DNA of 64,000 bases from CAZKWG01 sp964615375 (GTDB lineage Bacteria; Myxococcota_A; UBA796; CAZKWG01), in the NCBI GenBank assembly GCA_964615375.1, contig CAZTOW010000050.1, positions 6,867 to 70,866 on the forward strand. Reading direction: 5' to 3'. The position numbers were made by a program, and so were the translations under genes. The notes beneath the pieces were generated by a model, which did not search any database, had not been told where the DNA came from, and saw only the letters and a program-made list of their open reading frames with translations. Below, one piece after another: positions 1 through 8,434 of the stretch. The number at the start of each line of letters is the position of its first letter. The stretch's first letter is position 1.

Positions 1-225
1 CTCTTCGCCAAGGACCCGAGCCGCTACGCCCCGCAGTACGGGGGCTACTGCGCCTACGCCGTCTCCCAGAACGACACGGCGGACATCGACCCGCGGGCCT
101 GGAAGATCGTGAACAACAAGCTGTACTTGAACTACGATCTGGACATCCAGAAGAAGTGGGAGGCGAACCGCGACGCTTTCATCGTCGCCGGCGACAAGAA
201 CTGGCCGGCGCTACTCGCGGACTGA
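1..225 (+). CDS. YHS-domain protein, C-terminal part (5' end outside window)
   Basis: Only the last 74 codons are inside the window, read in frame 1 and ending with TGA at 223-225. The fragment carries the typical YHS core: a phenylalanine-rich start, the motif APQYGGYCAYAV at residues 11-22, then DPRAWKIV, then KLYLNYD and a tryptophan before the C-terminus. This family is usually a small secreted or periplasmic protein thought to bind metal or haem through the conserved Cys. No catalytic role can be assigned. The stop lies one base from the stop of the next gene, which runs on the other strand, so this gene ends a convergent pair. The start and any signal peptide cannot be seen. Confidence 0.8.
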   Translation, partial: LFAKDPSRYAPQYGGYCAYAVSQNDTADIDPRAWKIVNNKLYLNYDLDIQKKWEANRDAFIVAGDKNWPALLAD

Positions 226-226
226 G

Positions 227-799
227 TCAGGCCTCGGGCAGGCCCTCGTAGAGCGCGTCCACCGGGATCTCAACGCCCAGATCGTCGACCCGGAAGATCT
301 CGCCGGGACCGGACTCCACCAGGCGCCAGGAGCCATCCCCCTGCCGCGTGAAGAGCTCCACGCGCGGCGTGTCCTGGTTCACGAAGACGACGTGCCGAAG
401 CGAGGGCACGCGCCGCATGTGGGCAAACTTCGCGCCCCGATCCCAGGCCTCGGTGCTCGCCGAGAGCACCTCCAGGACGAGGGTGGGGTTGGTGGCGGCG
501 TTGCGGTCCTCGGGGTCGCGCTCCAGCGGCCCGCACACGACAGAGAGATCGGGGTAGGTGGCCAGCCCTGTATCCAGAACTCTCAGCTTCAGGTCCGAGC
601 TGTAGAGGTCGCAAGGGCGGCTCTGAAGTCCCACCCAGAAGGCGCCTCCGAGGCGCGCGATGAGGGCGGCGTGTCGTGGCGTCCCCCCCGCCATCGCCCA
701 GGCCTCACCCTGGTAGAATTCATGGCGCTGGTCCGTCTCCCGCTCCAGCGCCAGGTAGTCCTGGTAGCTCAGCTCCAGCTTTCGCGCGGGCTCGCCCAT
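227..799 (-). CDS. Uma2-family putative endonuclease (PD-(D/E)XK fold)
   Basis: The 190-residue product has the Uma2 layout: an N-terminal Y-x-DYLALE segment, a helix with RHEFYQGE, then TYPDLSVV and NPTLVLEVLS. The Asp of PDLSVV and the Glu of LEVLS are the expected metal ligands of the restriction-like nuclease fold. Members are common in multiple copies in cyanobacteria and myxobacteria, and their function is not established. I chose the ATG at 799 because a GAGGTGAG ribosome site sits just upstream and the family homology begins there; the frame is open for another 47 codons but that part is low-complexity Arg-rich sequence. The gene is divergent from the XRE regulator, with 285 bases between them that are AT-richer around 890-980 and probably hold both promoters. 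Confidence 0.8.
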   Translation of the reverse strand: MGEPARKLELSYQDYLALERETDQRHEFYQGEAWAMAGGTPRHAALIARLGGAFWVGLQSRPCDLYSSDLKLRVLDTGLATYPDLSVVCGPLERDPEDRNAATNPTLVLEVLSASTEAWDRGAKFAHMRRVPSLRHVVFVNQDTPRVELFTRQGDGSWRLVESGPGEIFRVDDLGVEIPVDALYEGLPEA

Positions 800-1084
800 G
801 CTCACCTCAGCGCCTCTTCTACCACGGGGCCGCCTCGTGTGTCGAAAAGCGCCCGTCTCGGGGACCTTCGGGCGACGCCGTAGTCTTCTTTTCTCCATCC
901 ATACATAGTCCAATAAGTAAATAGAATATCTCCCGATCAAACCCGTTCACCCTTGCAGGGTTCCGATGTACAAAGCTACGGATCTCTCCCACAACCCGTA
1001 TCCCCGCTCCCTGGATTCGGCGCGCTTTCGCGTTTCTCCTTCCCGTCGCCGATCTGCAAGCTCCAGCAGCTGGCGCGGAGACCC

Positions 1085-1426
1085 ATGCCCCCTCGTGACC
1101 TCGCCCCCCGTCTCGGCGCCGCCGTCGCCGCCCACCGCCGCGCCCGCAAGCTGACCCAGGAGCGCCTCGCCGAGCTCGTCGGCGTCTCCACCGAGTGGAT
1201 CTCGCAGGTCGAGCGCGGGGTCGGGCTCCCCTCCCTGGAGATGCTCGCCCGCATCGCCGAGCCCCTCGGCGTCCGTGGATCGGAGCTGGTCGCGGCCACC
1301 GAGGACGCCGGCCAGGGCCGCAGCTCTACCCAGCGCCTCCTGGCGGTGGCCCGCGAGCTGCCCGACGCCAGCGTGGAGGTGCTGATCGCCACGGCGAAGG
1401 CGCTGAAGGAACACCACAAGGGCTGA
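1085..1426 (+). CDS. Small XRE-family helix-turn-helix regulator
   Basis: The 113-residue protein carries a Cro/CI-type DNA-binding domain in its first 75 residues. The scaffold RKLTQERLAELVGVS, then WISQVERG and PSLEMLARIAEPLGV, matches the five-helix XRE fold. The remaining 35 residues are a short helical tail with no recognisable effector domain. The start is the ATG at 1085, preceded by GGAG; a TTG at 953 would add a Pro/Ser-rich stretch unlike the family. The gene converges on the histidine kinase with only four bases between the two stops. Target genes are unknown; the divergent Uma2 gene is the obvious first candidate. Confidence 0.8.
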   Translation: MPPRDLAPRLGAAVAAHRRARKLTQERLAELVGVSTEWISQVERGVGLPSLEMLARIAEPLGVRGSELVAATEDAGQGRSSTQRLLAVARELPDASVEVLIATAKALKEHHKG

Positions 1427-1430
1427 GCGC

Positions 1431-3305
1431 TCAGGCCCGCGCCAGGCGCAGCTCCACCAGGAAGCCCCCATCCGGGGCGTTGGACGCCTTGACCCGCCCG
1501 CCCATGCCGCGGATGAGCCCGCCCACCAGGGCGAGGCCGATGCCGGTGCCCTGGGTCTTGCGGGTCAGCTCGCGCTCGCCGCGGAAGAAGGGCTCGAAGA
1601 CGCGGCGGAGCTGGCGCGGTGGCACGCCGGGGCCGTGATCGCGCACCCAGACGGAGATCCATCCCGGGTTCTGCTCCACGCGCAGCACGATGCGTCGATC
1701 CCGGGCCTCCGACGAGAACTTGACGGCGTTGTCCACCAGGTTGACCAGCACCTGCGTCAGCGCGTCGCGGTCGAAGTACGCGGCGGTGCCCCCCGGCTGG
1801 GCCTCCACCACCAGATCGAAGCCGCGCTCGGCGGCGTGCGGGCCCAGCATCCGCGCGACGTCCTGGAGGACCTGCGCGGGATCCCCCACCTCCAGCGCCA
1901 TGGATCGCGCCCCGCGCTCCAGCTTCGCCAGCTCCAGCACGTTCTGGATGAGGCGGGTGAGCCGCTCGCTCTCCAGCGTGATGATCTCGTAGTAGCTCCG
2001 CCGCTTCTCCTCGGAGCTGACCAGATCGTCCCGCAGCATCTCCGCGTACATGCGGATGGCGGTGAGCGGGGTCTTGAGCTCGTGGCTCACGGCGGCGACG
2101 AAGTTGGAGCGGCGCTCGGCGAAGCGCACCGTCGCCAGCACCTGCCCGCCCACCGCCAGCAGCCCCAGCGAGCCCACCAGACCGAGCGCCACCGAGAGCC
2201 AGAGGATCCAGCTCAGGCTGGAGCCCTGGTCGGGGACGGGCTGCATCCAGAGGGTGGCGCTCAGCGCCTCGAAGGGCGGGGCGAAGGTGTGGGCGTAGCG
2301 TCGGCGGGCGCGGGCGTCGGCGGGCTCGAGGTCCCCCGGGCCCTGCACGACGGCGAAGCGGGCCAGCAGGCTGTCGGCCACGGCGCGATAAGCGAGCAGA
2401 TCGGCGGTAGCGCGCAGGTCCAGCACCATGCCCTGCCGGTAGACCTGGCCGGCGAGCGTGACGTCGCGGTAGAGCGCGAGGTGGTCCTCGCCCACCGGCG
2501 CGCCTCGCAGCGGCGAGATCTGGACGTCCTGGGCCTCGGGGTTCAGCTCCGCGCCGAGCCCGCGGGCCCGGGTGGCGGGGGCGGGCTCGTCCTTGCCTGC
2601 GTCCGCGTAGCGGGAGGCGGAGCCCGAGCCCGCGTCGCGGGAGAGCGGGTTGCGGATCCAGTCCGTCTGGAAGCTGGCGATCTCCTCGGTCGCGACCTTC
2701 TCCTCCTTGCCCGAGCGCTTGGAGCGCGGCGCGCTGCCCTTGCTCAGGGACTGCTGCACCGTGTACTGGTTGGTGGCGAGGGGCTCCCCCTTCAGGACGG
2801 GCTCACCCTGCTGCTCGACCGGAGCGCCCTCGCCCGTGGGCGCGGGAGCCCACCCGAGCGAGCTCGCCTGACCGGCCAGGGCCAGCACGCGCTCCACCCG
2901 GGCCGGGTCCTCGGGATCCTCGCCGTCCTCCGGCATCATGGGCGTGCTGACCCGGCCGTCGGGGTCCACCTGAAAGTAGCCGAGGACCGCCGGATCCGCG
3001 GGCGGTGCCGCCAGCGGGGAGAGCACCCGCGCCCCCCGGCCGCTGAGCAGGCCCTCCGGCGTGTAGGTGCGGCGATACTGGAGGAAGGAGCGCGCCTCCT
3101 CCGTGGCCACCAGCGTCGACAGCTCGGCCTCCATCGCGTCGAAGGCCCGGTCGGCCAGCACCTGGTGGGCCAGCTCCCGCTCGGCGCGGGCGGCCTTGAG
3201 CGCCCCCACCACGATGGCCCCCAGCCCCAGGCCCACCACCAGCACCAGGGCGCCCACGCCCAGCCCCAGCCGCCACAGCGGCGCGCGGCGCAGGCTCCCG
3301 CTCAC
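1431..3305 (-). CDS. Membrane sensor histidine kinase
   Basis: The 624-residue kinase has a transmembrane helix at about residues 12-35, a long variable periplasmic or extracytoplasmic sensor to about residue 350, a second membrane helix at about 358-385, a HisKA domain and a HATPase_c domain. The phospho-accepting His is H408 in SHELKTP. The N box (LVNLVDNAVKF), G1 box (DHGPGVPP) and G2 box (GTGIGLALV) are all present, so the protein should be active. Translation starts at a GTG at 3305 that overlaps the stop of the response-regulator gene (GTGA), showing co-translation with it. The sensor region contains a 60-residue low-complexity Ser/Lys/Asp-rich part and matches no sensor family I recognise, so the stimulus is unknown. 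Confidence 0.92.
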   Translation of the reverse strand: MSGSLRRAPLWRLGLGVGALVLVVGLGLGAIVVGALKAARAERELAHQVLADRAFDAMEAELSTLVATEEARSFLQYRRTYTPEGLLSGRGARVLSPLAAPPADPAVLGYFQVDPDGRVSTPMMPEDGEDPEDPARVERVLALAGQASSLGWAPAPTGEGAPVEQQGEPVLKGEPLATNQYTVQQSLSKGSAPRSKRSGKEEKVATEEIASFQTDWIRNPLSRDAGSGSASRYADAGKDEPAPATRARGLGAELNPEAQDVQISPLRGAPVGEDHLALYRDVTLAGQVYRQGMVLDLRATADLLAYRAVADSLLARFAVVQGPGDLEPADARARRRYAHTFAPPFEALSATLWMQPVPDQGSSLSWILWLSVALGLVGSLGLLAVGGQVLATVRFAERRSNFVAAVSHELKTPLTAIRMYAEMLRDDLVSSEEKRRSYYEIITLESERLTRLIQNVLELAKLERGARSMALEVGDPAQVLQDVARMLGPHAAERGFDLVVEAQPGGTAAYFDRDALTQVLVNLVDNAVKFSSEARDRRIVLRVEQNPGWISVWVRDHGPGVPPRQLRRVFEPFFRGERELTRKTQGTGIGLALVGGLIRGMGGRVKASNAPDGGFLVELRLARA

Positions 3306-4006
3306 GACGCCGCCCCGCCCGCCAGCTTGAGCCGGTAGCCCGCCCCGCGCACGGTCTCGATGAGCTCGCCCTCGCCCACGCTCTCCAGCCGGCGCCGCAG
3401 CTTGACCAGGTGCATGTCCACGGCCCGGGTCTCCACCGCGTCCACCCGCTGGTAGCCCCAGACCTGGCGCAGCAGCTCCTCCCGGCTGACCACGCGCTCG
3501 CCCGCGCTGGCCAGGAAGGCCAGGATCTCCACGTCGCGCCGGCTCAGGTCCACGCTGCGCTCTCCGGCCTTCGCCCGCAGGGCCTCGCCGTCCACCTGAA
3601 GCGCGCCGAGCCGCAGGACCAGGGGCGGCGCCGAATTGCTGCGACGCAGCAAAGCCTCCACCCGGGCGAGGAGCTGGGCCAGCGAGAACGGCTTGCTGAC
3701 GTAGTCGTCGCAGCCGGCGCGGAAGCCGTCGAGCACGTCGCTCTCCGAGCCGCGCGCCGTGAGCATCAGGATGGCCTGCCCCGGGCGCCGCGCCCGCAGC
3801 TCCTGGCAGATCGTGAAGCCGTCCACCCCGGGCAGCATCACGTCCAGGATGACGAGCGCGTAGCGGCCGCTGAGGGCCTCGCGCAGCCCGTCGTCGCCGT
3901 TGTCCACGCCGTGGGGCGCGTAGCCGCGGAAGGCGAGCACGTCGCAGAGCCCGGCGCGGATGGCGCGCTCGTCCTCGACGACCAGGATGGGGAGCTTCGT
4001 CTCCAT
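3302..4006 (-). CDS. PhoB/OmpR-type response regulator
   Basis: The 234-residue protein has an N-terminal receiver (residues 1-120) and a C-terminal winged-helix DNA-binding domain (about 135-230). The phosphorylation site is D55 (VILDVMLPG), with the acidic pocket at E11/D12 and the conserved K105 in VSKPFS. The output domain has the PhoB-like segments LSRRDVEILAFL, SREELLRQVWGY and VDMHLVKLRRRL. It is the first gene of an operon with the histidine kinase, which starts inside its stop codon. The ATG at 4006 follows a GAGG-like ribosome site; an upstream in-frame ATG exists but adds non-homologous residues. A direct repeat at 4050-4067 could be its own binding site. Confidence 0.93.
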   Translation of the reverse strand: METKLPILVVEDERAIRAGLCDVLAFRGYAPHGVDNGDDGLREALSGRYALVILDVMLPGVDGFTICQELRARRPGQAILMLTARGSESDVLDGFRAGCDDYVSKPFSLAQLLARVEALLRRSNSAPPLVLRLGALQVDGEALRAKAGERSVDLSRRDVEILAFLASAGERVVSREELLRQVWGYQRVDAVETRAVDMHLVKLRRRLESVGEGELIETVRGAGYRLKLAGGAAS

Positions 4007-4049
4007 GGGACCTCGCCGGGAATGTCTCGTGCCGGGGGTCGGGGGGCAA

Positions 4050-4067
4050 GTAAACGCTCTGTAACGC
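4050..4067. promoter_or_regulatory. Direct repeat, candidate PhoB/OmpR-type operator
   Basis: Two copies of a GTAA(A)CGC element, at 4050-4057 and 4061-4067, are spaced by 11 bases in the 150-base gap between the divergent response-regulator and VWA genes. Direct repeats with an 11-base period are what dimers of PhoB/OmpR-type regulators bind, so self-regulation is plausible. This is inference from spacing and position only. Confidence 0.3.
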
Positions 4068-4156
4068 GGGGGAGCCCACACGCTTACGGACTCGTTTCAA
4101 CGGGAGGACGCCGAACATCGCACATTGGGGACGTCACCACCGCTCTGGAGGTCTCC

Positions 4157-5716
4157 ATGAAGAAGCCGCTGTCTGGCGCCGACATCGCCCTCTCCGCCGT
4201 CGCGATCCTCATCCCCCCCACGCTGGTCGGCGTGGGCCAGCTGGCCTGGAGCATGTTCTGGCCGTCCCCGGTCGCCCAGGCCACCGCGCCCGCCGCCCCC
4301 GTCGCCGCCGCCGTCGTCCCCCCCGTCGCCGCCGTGGCCGCGGTCGTCCCGCCCAGCTCCGCCGATCCCGTCGCCCTCGGCGCCCCCACCATCGCCGCCC
4401 AGGAGGCGACGGCCGGCCCCGTCACGATGTCGGCGCGCCCGGATCGCCGCGCCGTGCAGGCGGGGACGGCGACCATGGTCCACGTCCAGCTCACGCTCAC
4501 CGGCGCCGACCGCGGGGGGGCCCGCTCGCCCACCGACCTGGTCGTCGTGCTGGACCGCTCGGGCTCGATGGCCGGGGAGCCCCTCGACGACGCCCGCGCC
4601 GCCACGCGCTCCATCATCGAGAGCCTGAACCCCGAGGACCGCTTCGCGCTCATCACCTACGACGACAGCGCCGCCATCGACGTCCCGCTCGGGCTGGCCA
4701 GCCCGTCGAACCGCTCCGTCTGGCTGCGGGAGGTCGACGGGATCCGCGACGGCGGCTCCACGAACATGTCGGGCGGCCTGGACCTGGGGCTCTCCATGCT
4801 GCGCGAGGTGGACGCCGAGCGAGCCCGGAAGGTGATCCTCATCTCCGACGGGCTCCCCAACGCGGGCGACCCCACCCCTGCCGGGCTCACGCGCCGGGCC
4901 CGGGGGGCCGCCGAGCGCGCCACGCCGCTGACCGCGGTGGGCGTAGGGATGAACTTCGATGAGCAGCTGATGCGCTCGCTGGCGGAGGCCGGCGCGGGCA
5001 ACTACCACTACGTCGCCGACAGCGAGGGCCTGGCCTCGATCTTCACGGCGGAGCTGAACCAGGCCACGGCCACGGTGGCCAGCGGGCTCAAGCTGAGGGT
5101 GGAGCAGCGGCCGGGGCTCTCCCTGGTCTCCGCCTCGGGCTACCCCATGGTCCCCACCGCGGACTCCAAGGGCTACTACCAGGAGATCGCGCTCGGGCCG
5201 CTGGCCAGCGGTCAGACGCGCACCCTCTGGCTCACCTACATGGTGACGGCCCCGCCGAAGGCGGGCGGGGAGATCGACCTGGCCGGGCTCTCGCTCACCT
5301 TCCAGGCGGACGGCGATGGCAGGCTGCTCGAGCTCCCCGACGGGCGCCGCGTGGCGGTGGTCGCCGACGCGTCGGCGGCCCTGGCCAGCGTCGATCAGGC
5401 GACCTGGAGCGAGGCGGTGGTGACCGAGGAGTACAACCTGCTGCGCCAGCAGGTGGCCGACGCCGTCAAGGCCGGGGACAAGGCCACCGCCGAGGCCAGC
5501 ATCCGCGACTACCGCTCCCGCACGCAGGCCACCAACAGCGTGGTGGGCTCGGCCGCCGTGGACCAGAACCTGGGCGAGCTGGGCTGGCTCGAGCAGCAGG
5601 TGAGCGACTCGTTCAGCGGCGAAGGCCAGGCGTACAAGCAGAACGCGATGAGCAAGGGGGTGGGCTCGAGCGCCTGGCTGTCCCGCCGAAAGGGCCAGGT
5701 GGAGAGCGCGAAGTAG
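4157..5716 (+). CDS. VWA-domain membrane-anchored protein
   Basis: The 519-residue protein starts with a short cytoplasmic tail and one hydrophobic segment (about residues 9-30), followed by an Ala/Pro/Val-rich linker and a von Willebrand factor A domain at about 125-310. The MIDAS motif is intact: D133-x-S135-G-S137, with the downstream Thr in GGSTNMSGG and Asp in LISDGLPNAGD. A beta-rich C-terminal region follows, as in myxobacterial and planctomycete VWA proteins of the inter-alpha-trypsin-inhibitor type. The likely role is metal-dependent protein binding at the cell surface or in the periplasm. The gene is divergent from the two-component system. The start at 4157 is preceded by GGAGGTCTCC. 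Confidence 0.85.
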   Translation: MKKPLSGADIALSAVAILIPPTLVGVGQLAWSMFWPSPVAQATAPAAPVAAAVVPPVAAVAAVVPPSSADPVALGAPTIAAQEATAGPVTMSARPDRRAVQAGTATMVHVQLTLTGADRGGARSPTDLVVVLDRSGSMAGEPLDDARAATRSIIESLNPEDRFALITYDDSAAIDVPLGLASPSNRSVWLREVDGIRDGGSTNMSGGLDLGLSMLREVDAERARKVILISDGLPNAGDPTPAGLTRRARGAAERATPLTAVGVGMNFDEQLMRSLAEAGAGNYHYVADSEGLASIFTAELNQATATVASGLKLRVEQRPGLSLVSASGYPMVPTADSKGYYQEIALGPLASGQTRTLWLTYMVTAPPKAGGEIDLAGLSLTFQADGDGRLLELPDGRRVAVVADASAALASVDQATWSEAVVTEEYNLLRQQVADAVKAGDKATAEASIRDYRSRTQATNSVVGSAAVDQNLGELGWLEQQVSDSFSGEGQAYKQNAMSKGVGSSAWLSRRKGQVESAK

Positions 5717-5766
5717 GACGAGCCCAAAGGATTGCGAGGGGACTTCGCCTGTTATACACTCTCGGG

Positions 5767-7734
5767 ATGCTGGATGAGCTCCTCTCGCTGATCCGCGGCA
5801 CCGGCTTCCTGGCCTGGCCGCTGCTCGCCCTCGCCGCCCTGGGGCTGGGGGCGGCGCCCGCGATGGGGGTGGTGGGCGCGCGCTACCGCCTGCCGATCAC
5901 GGCCTGGGTGCTGATCCCCATCGCCTGCGTGGGGCTGGGGGCGCTGGCCGCGCTGCTGGGGGCGAGGGCGATGCTCGCGGCCCTCGGCGCCGTGGCCCCG
6001 GAGCACCTGGGGCTCATCGCCGCCGCGGGGCTGTCGGAGTGCCTGGGCGGCTTCACGCTGGGCCTGGGCTCGGCGGCGGTGGTGATGAGCTGGAGCGCGC
6101 TGTGGGCGGCGCTGGCCAGCCTGCTGGGGCACGGCCCCCGGGGAAGGTGGCGCTTCGGCCTCGGCCAGCCGGCGGGGCTGATGGGCGTGCTGGGGGCGCC
6201 GGCCCTGCTGGTGCTGGCCTTTGCCACGGGCCACGCGGGCGGGGTGCTGCCGGTCTGCGTCACGCTGCTGGCGATGGGGGCGGCCACGGCCCTCTGCGGG
6301 CTGCGCTCCAGCCCGGACTCGGAGCAGCGCGCCGCCCGCCTGGGTCTGGCGGTCTGCGTGCTGGGGCCCTTCGGGGTGGCGGCGGCGCTGGGGGCGGGGC
6401 TGGCCTCGGCGCGGGCGGACGAGCTGGCGGCGATGATCGACCCGGATCCCGCCATCGGCCTGACGCTGGTGGTCGAGAGCGCCGCCCGCGAGCTGGACGT
6501 GCTGATGGTGGGGGGCGGGGCGCTGCTGGTGGCCCTGCTGATGGCCGTCTTCTCGGCGGTGCCCCGGCTGCGCTCGCAGGGGGAGCGGCTGAGCGCGGAC
6601 CTGATGGTCTCCGGCGCGGTGGGGATGCTGGGGGTGGCGGCGCTGGCGGTGGCCCTGCTGGCGATGAAGCCGGCGGTCCTGCTGACGCCCGAGGCCCGCT
6701 ACGAGCAGCTCCGTCAGCGCGTGGGGCCGCTGCCCTCCCTCCCCGCGGGCGAGCACGCCGCCCTCGAGGGCTGGGAGGGGACGCTGATCGCGCCCTCGGG
6801 GGACGAGTGGCTGATCCTGGGCGCCCTGGGCTGGGAGGTGATGCACCCGGGCGAGCCCCCCGCGGGCCCGCTGGTCGCCGCCGTGCCCGCCACCCTGCCG
6901 GCCACCGAGCTCCTGGACATGCACCTGGCCTCGCCCGCGGTGGAGGGGGAGGCGCCCACGCTGCGCCTGCTGGCGCTGCCCGCGGATCGCCCGGAGGTCC
7001 CGGCCTTCCTGAGCGGGCGGATCGCCGCGGCCAGCCTGCGCGGGCTCCCCCTGGCCGTGCTGGCCCCGGGCGAGCTCTCCGACGCGGCCCAGCCCTGGGG
7101 TCTGGCGCGGCTGGAGGGCGGTTGGACGCCGCTCATCGTCGGAGGGACGGGGCTGTCGGGCGAGGGCGCCTCGCTGCGGGTCACGCCCGGCCCGGAGGCG
7201 GCGGGGCAGGTGACGGAGGCGATGCGGGCGGCGGAGGCGCGGGCCCTGCTGCTGGTGCCCGCCTCCTCCTGGACCGCGCAGGACGTGGTGAGCCTGTGCC
7301 TGGCCGGGCTCGAGGCGGCCGCTCCCGAGGAGGAGCCGGTGCCCTGCCTGCTGAGCGCGGAGGTGCCGGTGCTGAGCGGCGGGGAGGGCGAGGGCGCCGC
7401 CGCGGGCGCCAGCGTGCAGACGGGCGGGGAGATCATCATCATCGGCGCCCTGAAGCGGGAGCAGATCGCCCCCGTCGTCCGCGCGCGCTTCCCGGCCCTC
7501 GCCGCCTGCGTGACGTGGAAGGGCTTCAGCGCGGGCGGAGCGGCGACGATCAAGTTCCTGATCTCGGGAGACGGGAGCGTGTCCAAGGCCGAGCTGCGCC
7601 GCTCGGACATCAGCGCCCCGGGCGCGCCCACCTGCCTGACCCGGCAGTTCGAGGAGATGCGCTTTCCGCCCGTCCCTGGCGGGGGAGTCGTGATCGTGTC
7701 CTACCCGCTGGCCTTCGCGCCGACGGAGCCGTGA
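5767..7734 (+). CDS. Polytopic membrane protein with AgmX/PglI C-terminal domain
   Basis: The 655-residue protein begins with about 300 residues of alternating hydrophobic helices (at least six predicted membrane segments), then a soluble Ala/Gly-rich middle. It ends in a domain at about 555-655 that matches the AgmX/PglI C-terminal type: GALKREQIAPVVRARF, a CVTW centre, the glycine before SVSKAEL, the second Cys in TCLTRQF, and FPPVPGGGVVIVSYPLAF. That domain is TonB-like and typical of myxobacterial envelope and gliding proteins. I infer a link between an energised inner-membrane part and a periplasmic arm, but the N-terminal part matches no transporter I recognise. A TATACA element at 5753-5758 lies only nine bases before the ATG, so the mRNA may be almost leaderless. 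Confidence 0.7.
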   Translation: MLDELLSLIRGTGFLAWPLLALAALGLGAAPAMGVVGARYRLPITAWVLIPIACVGLGALAALLGARAMLAALGAVAPEHLGLIAAAGLSECLGGFTLGLGSAAVVMSWSALWAALASLLGHGPRGRWRFGLGQPAGLMGVLGAPALLVLAFATGHAGGVLPVCVTLLAMGAATALCGLRSSPDSEQRAARLGLAVCVLGPFGVAAALGAGLASARADELAAMIDPDPAIGLTLVVESAARELDVLMVGGGALLVALLMAVFSAVPRLRSQGERLSADLMVSGAVGMLGVAALAVALLAMKPAVLLTPEARYEQLRQRVGPLPSLPAGEHAALEGWEGTLIAPSGDEWLILGALGWEVMHPGEPPAGPLVAAVPATLPATELLDMHLASPAVEGEAPTLRLLALPADRPEVPAFLSGRIAAASLRGLPLAVLAPGELSDAAQPWGLARLEGGWTPLIVGGTGLSGEGASLRVTPGPEAAGQVTEAMRAAEARALLLVPASSWTAQDVVSLCLAGLEAAAPEEEPVPCLLSAEVPVLSGGEGEGAAAGASVQTGGEIIIIGALKREQIAPVVRARFPALAACVTWKGFSAGGAATIKFLISGDGSVSKAELRRSDISAPGAPTCLTRQFEEMRFPPVPGGGVVIVSYPLAFAPTEP

Positions 7735-7738
7735 CGAT

Positions 7739-7786
7739 GTAGTTGACGCAAATTTTAGAGCGCGCTATAAATTTCGCGTGGACTAC
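7739..7786. promoter_or_regulatory. 48-base palindrome covering promoter and start codon of the TetR gene
   Basis: A dyad centred on AGCGCGCT (7759-7766) extends 20 bases each way. The outer arms GTAGTTGACGC and GCGTGGACTAC pair at 9 of 11 positions, and overall 19 of 24 base pairs fit. It covers the -35 box, the -10 box and the first three codons of the TetR gene. This is the expected form of a TetR-family operator for negative autoregulation. Confidence 0.7.
7743..7771 (+). promoter_or_regulatory. Sigma70-type promoter giving a leaderless mRNA
   Basis: TTGACG at 7743-7748 and TATAAA at 7766-7771 are separated by exactly 17 bases, a near-consensus housekeeping promoter that stands out in this GC-rich DNA. 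A transcript starting about seven bases after the -10 box would begin at the GTG start codon at 7778, so no leader or ribosome site would be present. Confidence 0.7.
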
Positions 7787-8434
7787 AACCTGCGCGCTCG
7801 CAAGCATGCCCGCGCGCGCCTGGCCCTGCTCGACGCATGGCTGGAGCGCGTGGAGACCCGACCCACCGAGGAGATCTCCGTCCGCGAGCTCTGCCAGGCG
7901 GCGGAGGTCTCGGAGGCCAGCTTCTTCAACTACTTCGGCTCCAAAGACGCGCTCATCGTCTACTTCGTGCAGCTCTGGGGCCTGGAGATGGGCTGGCATG
8001 CCCGCCGGGCCTCCCGGGAGCGCGGGCCGCTGGCGGGCATCGCCGAGATCTTCGCGCGGACGGCGGCGGCGGTCTCGGCCTCGCCCCGGGTGATGGGCGA
8101 GGTGCTGGCGGGGCAGGCGCGGCTGGATCGCGCGCCGGAGCTCCTGCCGGTCACGCCCGCGGAGCGCGCCCTGCGCTTCCCCGACCTGGACGACCTGGAC
8201 AGCCTGCCGGCCGCCGGGCTGGAGGTGCTGCTGCCCACGCTGGCGGAGGAGGCGCTGGCGAAGGGCGAGCTGCCCCCGGGGACCGACCTCCGCCTGCTGG
8301 TCATCACGCTGGCCGCGCTCTTCTTCGGCACGCCGCTGGTCCTGCGCAAGCTGGACCCGTCCCTGGTGGGCCCCATCTGGCAGGCGCAGCTCCGCCTGCT
8401 GCTCCAGAACCCTCCGCTCCGGGAGGCCACATGA
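7778..8434 (+). CDS. TetR/AcrR-family transcriptional regulator
   Basis: The 218-residue protein has the TetR helix-turn-helix at residues 10-60, with EISVRELCQAAEVS followed by SFFNYFGSKDALI, the most conserved signature of the family. The C-terminal ligand-binding region is helical and not assignable to a ligand. The start is a GTG at 7778 that lies seven bases after a strong -10 box and has no ribosome site, which suggests leaderless translation. The gene sits inside its own candidate operator. Its stop overlaps the ATG of the Lnt-like gene (ATGA), so the two are co-expressed and the regulator probably controls that membrane enzyme in response to a lipid or envelope signal; that last step is inference. 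Confidence 0.88.
   Translation: MDYNLRARKHARARLALLDAWLERVETRPTEEISVRELCQAAEVSEASFFNYFGSKDALIVYFVQLWGLEMGWHARRASRERGPLAGIAEIFARTAAAVSASPRVMGEVLAGQARLDRAPELLPVTPAERALRFPDLDDLDSLPAAGLEVLLPTLAEEALAKGELPPGTDLRLLVITLAALFFGTPLVLRKLDPSLVGPIWQAQLRLLLQNPPLREAT

Noticed and set aside
800..1084. Intergenic region between Uma2 and XRE genes examined for tRNA or small RNA
   Set aside because: No cloverleaf, no TTCG-containing arm and no clear terminator are visible. It is probably only the divergent promoter region.
1431..4118. A single frame covering both the histidine kinase and the response-regulator region
   Set aside because: The kinase part is genuine, but above 3305 the frame reads the wrong phase of the response-regulator gene, which has its own start and the overlap GTGA.
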